From assembly GCA_028065725.1 (NCBI GenBank), contig JAPTVL010000283.1, forward strand, positions 1 to 6,473: a stretch of DNA of 6,473 nt, written 5' to 3'. Shown in pieces: positions 5,653 through 6,473 of the stretch. The notes under the pieces are model-generated. The model was not told the origin of the DNA and ran no database searches. It saw nothing but the letters and a program-made list of their open reading frames with translations. Every line of letters starts with the position of its first letter. The first letter of the stretch is position 1. The stretch comes from Betaproteobacteria bacterium. Its GTDB lineage: Bacteria; Pseudomonadota; Gammaproteobacteria; Burkholderiales; Rhodocyclaceae. A program made the position numbers and the translations under genes.

Positions 5653-6111
5653 CTAGACGCGCCGGGTGATGGGCCGTTGGGCCAAAATGCGGGGGGTTAG
5701 GTTCAGATCCGAGATAACGCGGCCGGCAAGGGCTGGTGCCGGCGCTGGGCGCAGGAATTCATCGCGCTGGGGCTGCGCGACGGCGAGCATGACTTCGAGG
5801 AAGTCGATGACAAGCTGAGCAAGAAGAAGCGCGCCGTGCTGCGCTGCGTCAATTTTCTTGAAGAGCGCGCGGCGGCGCTCACGCCGACGCTTGGTTCGTT
5901 CATCCGGCCACGAGTTCAAGGCAAAGCCGGCGATGGCGCGGTCGAGATCACTTCCCTCATGAAGCGCGACGATGCGACGACAGCGCGCATTCTGCTTATC
6001 CCAAGCCGCCGACGCGTCCGCCTGAGCGCGTTGCTCAGGCGTCGCTAAGTCGACGAGTCGCGCATTGCGCGCAGCGACGACTTCTTCTTCGGTTGGGGCG
6101 TAGGAAAGCAT
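5653..6111 (-). CDS. Hypothetical helical protein behind a regulated promoter
   Basis: ATG 6111 begins a 152-aa frame directly after a strong promoter-like sequence. The first 85 residues look like a real protein: mixed charge, helical (EEEVVAARNARLVDLATPEQ, later a basic block RTKRRRERRRALFKKI). Residues 90-117 are unusually hydrophobic (LLLAQLVIDFLEVMLAVA), and the last 30 residues are proline-rich and less convincing. In the second half the opposite strand also reads as plausible protein, so the true end may lie earlier, or the tail may have decayed. No helix-turn-helix is visible and no family is recognised. Being first gene next to the tRNA and carrying an operator-like palindrome in its promoter, it may belong to the element's control region. 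Transcription would start about 2-3 nt before the ATG, so the mRNA would be almost leaderless. Confidence 0.5.
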   Translation of the reverse strand: MLSYAPTEEEVVAARNARLVDLATPEQRAQADASAAWDKQNARCRRIVALHEGSDLDRAIAGFALNSWPDERTKRRRERRRALFKKIDAAQHGALLLAQLVIDFLEVMLAVAQPQRDEFLRPAPAPALAGRVISDLNLTPRILAQRPITRRV

Positions 6112-6120
6112 GACAAAAAC

Positions 6121-6150
6121 ATCCTACCACACATTTTCCGAAAATGTCAA
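6121..6150 (-). promoter_or_regulatory. Sigma70-like promoter for the 152-codon ORF
   Basis: The minus strand has a perfect -35 TTGACA (6150-6145), an 18-nt spacer, and a -10 TAGGAT (6126-6121) preceded by TGG, an extended -10. The -10 ends 9 nt before the ATG at 6111, so the expected start of transcription falls about 2-3 nt before the start codon. Confidence 0.7.
6131..6147. promoter_or_regulatory. 17-bp palindromic operator with an extra half-site
   Basis: ACATTTTC-C-GAAAATGT is a perfect 8-1-8 palindrome filling the promoter spacer and overlapping the -35 box. A further half-site, CCGAAAAT, at 6158-6165 repeats the one at 6138-6145 with a 20-bp offset, two turns of the helix. This arrangement is typical of a dimeric repressor site; the protein that binds is unknown. 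Confidence 0.65.
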
Positions 6151-6178
6151 GTCAGGACCGAAAATTTACGCGAATCGC

Positions 6179-6308
6179 CGCAAATCTGCATATTGTGCGA
6201 AGTAGACTGCGCGGAGCACTCTTTTGCGCAAACTACCCTCAAGGGGAACGGAGGGGGAGTGCGTCTGCGTAGGTTTGCGCAGATTTGGGGGAATTGAGGG
6301 GGAATTAC
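6179..6308. repeat. Nested inverted repeats and 11-bp tandem repeat near the tRNA
   Basis: CAAATCTGC (6181-6189) pairs with GCAGATTTG (6279-6287). TGCGCAAACTAC (6225-6236) pairs with GTAGGTTTGCGCA (6269-6281), with one extra base. GGGGGAATTGA (6287-6297) is repeated head to tail as GGGGGAATTAC (6298-6308). The block lies in the 283-bp stretch between the 152-codon ORF and the tRNA, which otherwise contains only the promoter and no gene I can support. Arm-type binding sites for an integrase or accessory factor, or part of an origin, are possible readings. Confidence 0.6.
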
Positions 6309-6394
6309 GTCTCAGAATAGGCCCCTTGTGGCGCCAGAAACTAAAAAGCCGCAACGTGTGCTGCTATGTAAGTTGTTGATTTCTTAGGTGTTTT

Positions 6395-6470
6395 TGGTGC
6401 CGCTTATCTGACTCGAACAGATGACCTACCGCTTACAAGGCGGTTGCTCTACCAACTGAGCTAAAGCGGC
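6395..6470 (-). tRNA. tRNA-Thr (anticodon UGU)
   Basis: The minus strand folds into a complete cloverleaf. The acceptor GCCGCTT pairs with AAGCGGC, and the D arm is GCTC-AGTTGGTA-GAGC. The anticodon arm is ACCGC-CTTGTAA-GCGGT with TGT at 6437-6435, and the T arm is ATCTG-TTCGAGT-CAGAT. The discriminator is A, and CCA is encoded at 6397-6395. The anticodon UGU reads ACA threonine codons. The 3' end faces the mobile-element genes, so this tRNA is the likely integration site. The nearby minus-strand genes all read away from it. Confidence 0.97.
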
Positions 6471-6473
6471 GCG

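Noticed and set aside
6166..6354. Minus-strand frame with TTG start next to the tRNA
   Set aside because: There is no ribosome binding site, the Pro/Arg/Ser-rich product matches no fold I know, and the frame runs across the repeat block.
1..6473. CRISPR array, insertion sequence or rRNA
   Set aside because: No regularly spaced repeats, transposase frame with terminal repeats, or rRNA-like sequence is visible.

Overview
The window looks like one end of an integrated mobile element in a high-G+C proteobacterium. The tRNA-Thr(UGU) at the right edge has an encoded CCA and a sequence typical of Burkholderiales, so a betaproteobacterial host is my best inference. The tRNA lies on the minus strand with its 3' end pointing into the window. 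This is the usual geometry when an element has integrated at the 3' end of a tRNA gene. No integrase, and no second copy of the tRNA 3' end, is visible, so the other boundary must lie outside the window. Every gene I accept is on the minus strand and reads away from the tRNA, so gene order runs from high to low coordinates.

Right part (about 6470 to 5477): tRNA-Thr; a 283-bp non-coding stretch with nested inverted repeats and an 11-bp tandem repeat; a strong sigma70-like promoter overlapping a perfect 17-bp palindrome; a 152-codon ORF of unknown function whose transcript would be nearly leaderless; and a GC-rich terminator-like hairpin. Middle part (5470 to 1113): a compact replication module. 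It holds a small excisionase/AlpA-like DNA-binding protein, a 182-aa protein with a possible helix-turn-helix, an 816-aa superfamily-2 helicase with an XPD/DinG-like four-cysteine pattern, and a 337-aa Toprim (primase-type) protein. The first three genes are joined by 4-bp ATGA overlaps. The module ends in a classic rho-independent terminator. Left part (1018 to 1): a visibly more A+T-rich run of small genes, mostly membrane proteins. Two of them look broken or recoded: one has an in-frame TGA and the other an apparent +1 shift at a T5 run. One carries a tail resembling the linker of TraD/VirD4-type coupling proteins, which hints (weakly) at a conjugation module continuing to the left.

The most unexpected structure is a perfect 20-bp inverted repeat that brackets the primase gene exactly. 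One copy lies 6 bp before its start codon and contains its ribosome binding site; the other begins 2 bp after its stop codon. In the mRNA the two copies could pair and hide the ribosome binding site. In the DNA they could define an invertible or captured cassette. Functional assignments rest on motifs I could read by eye; no database comparison was possible.
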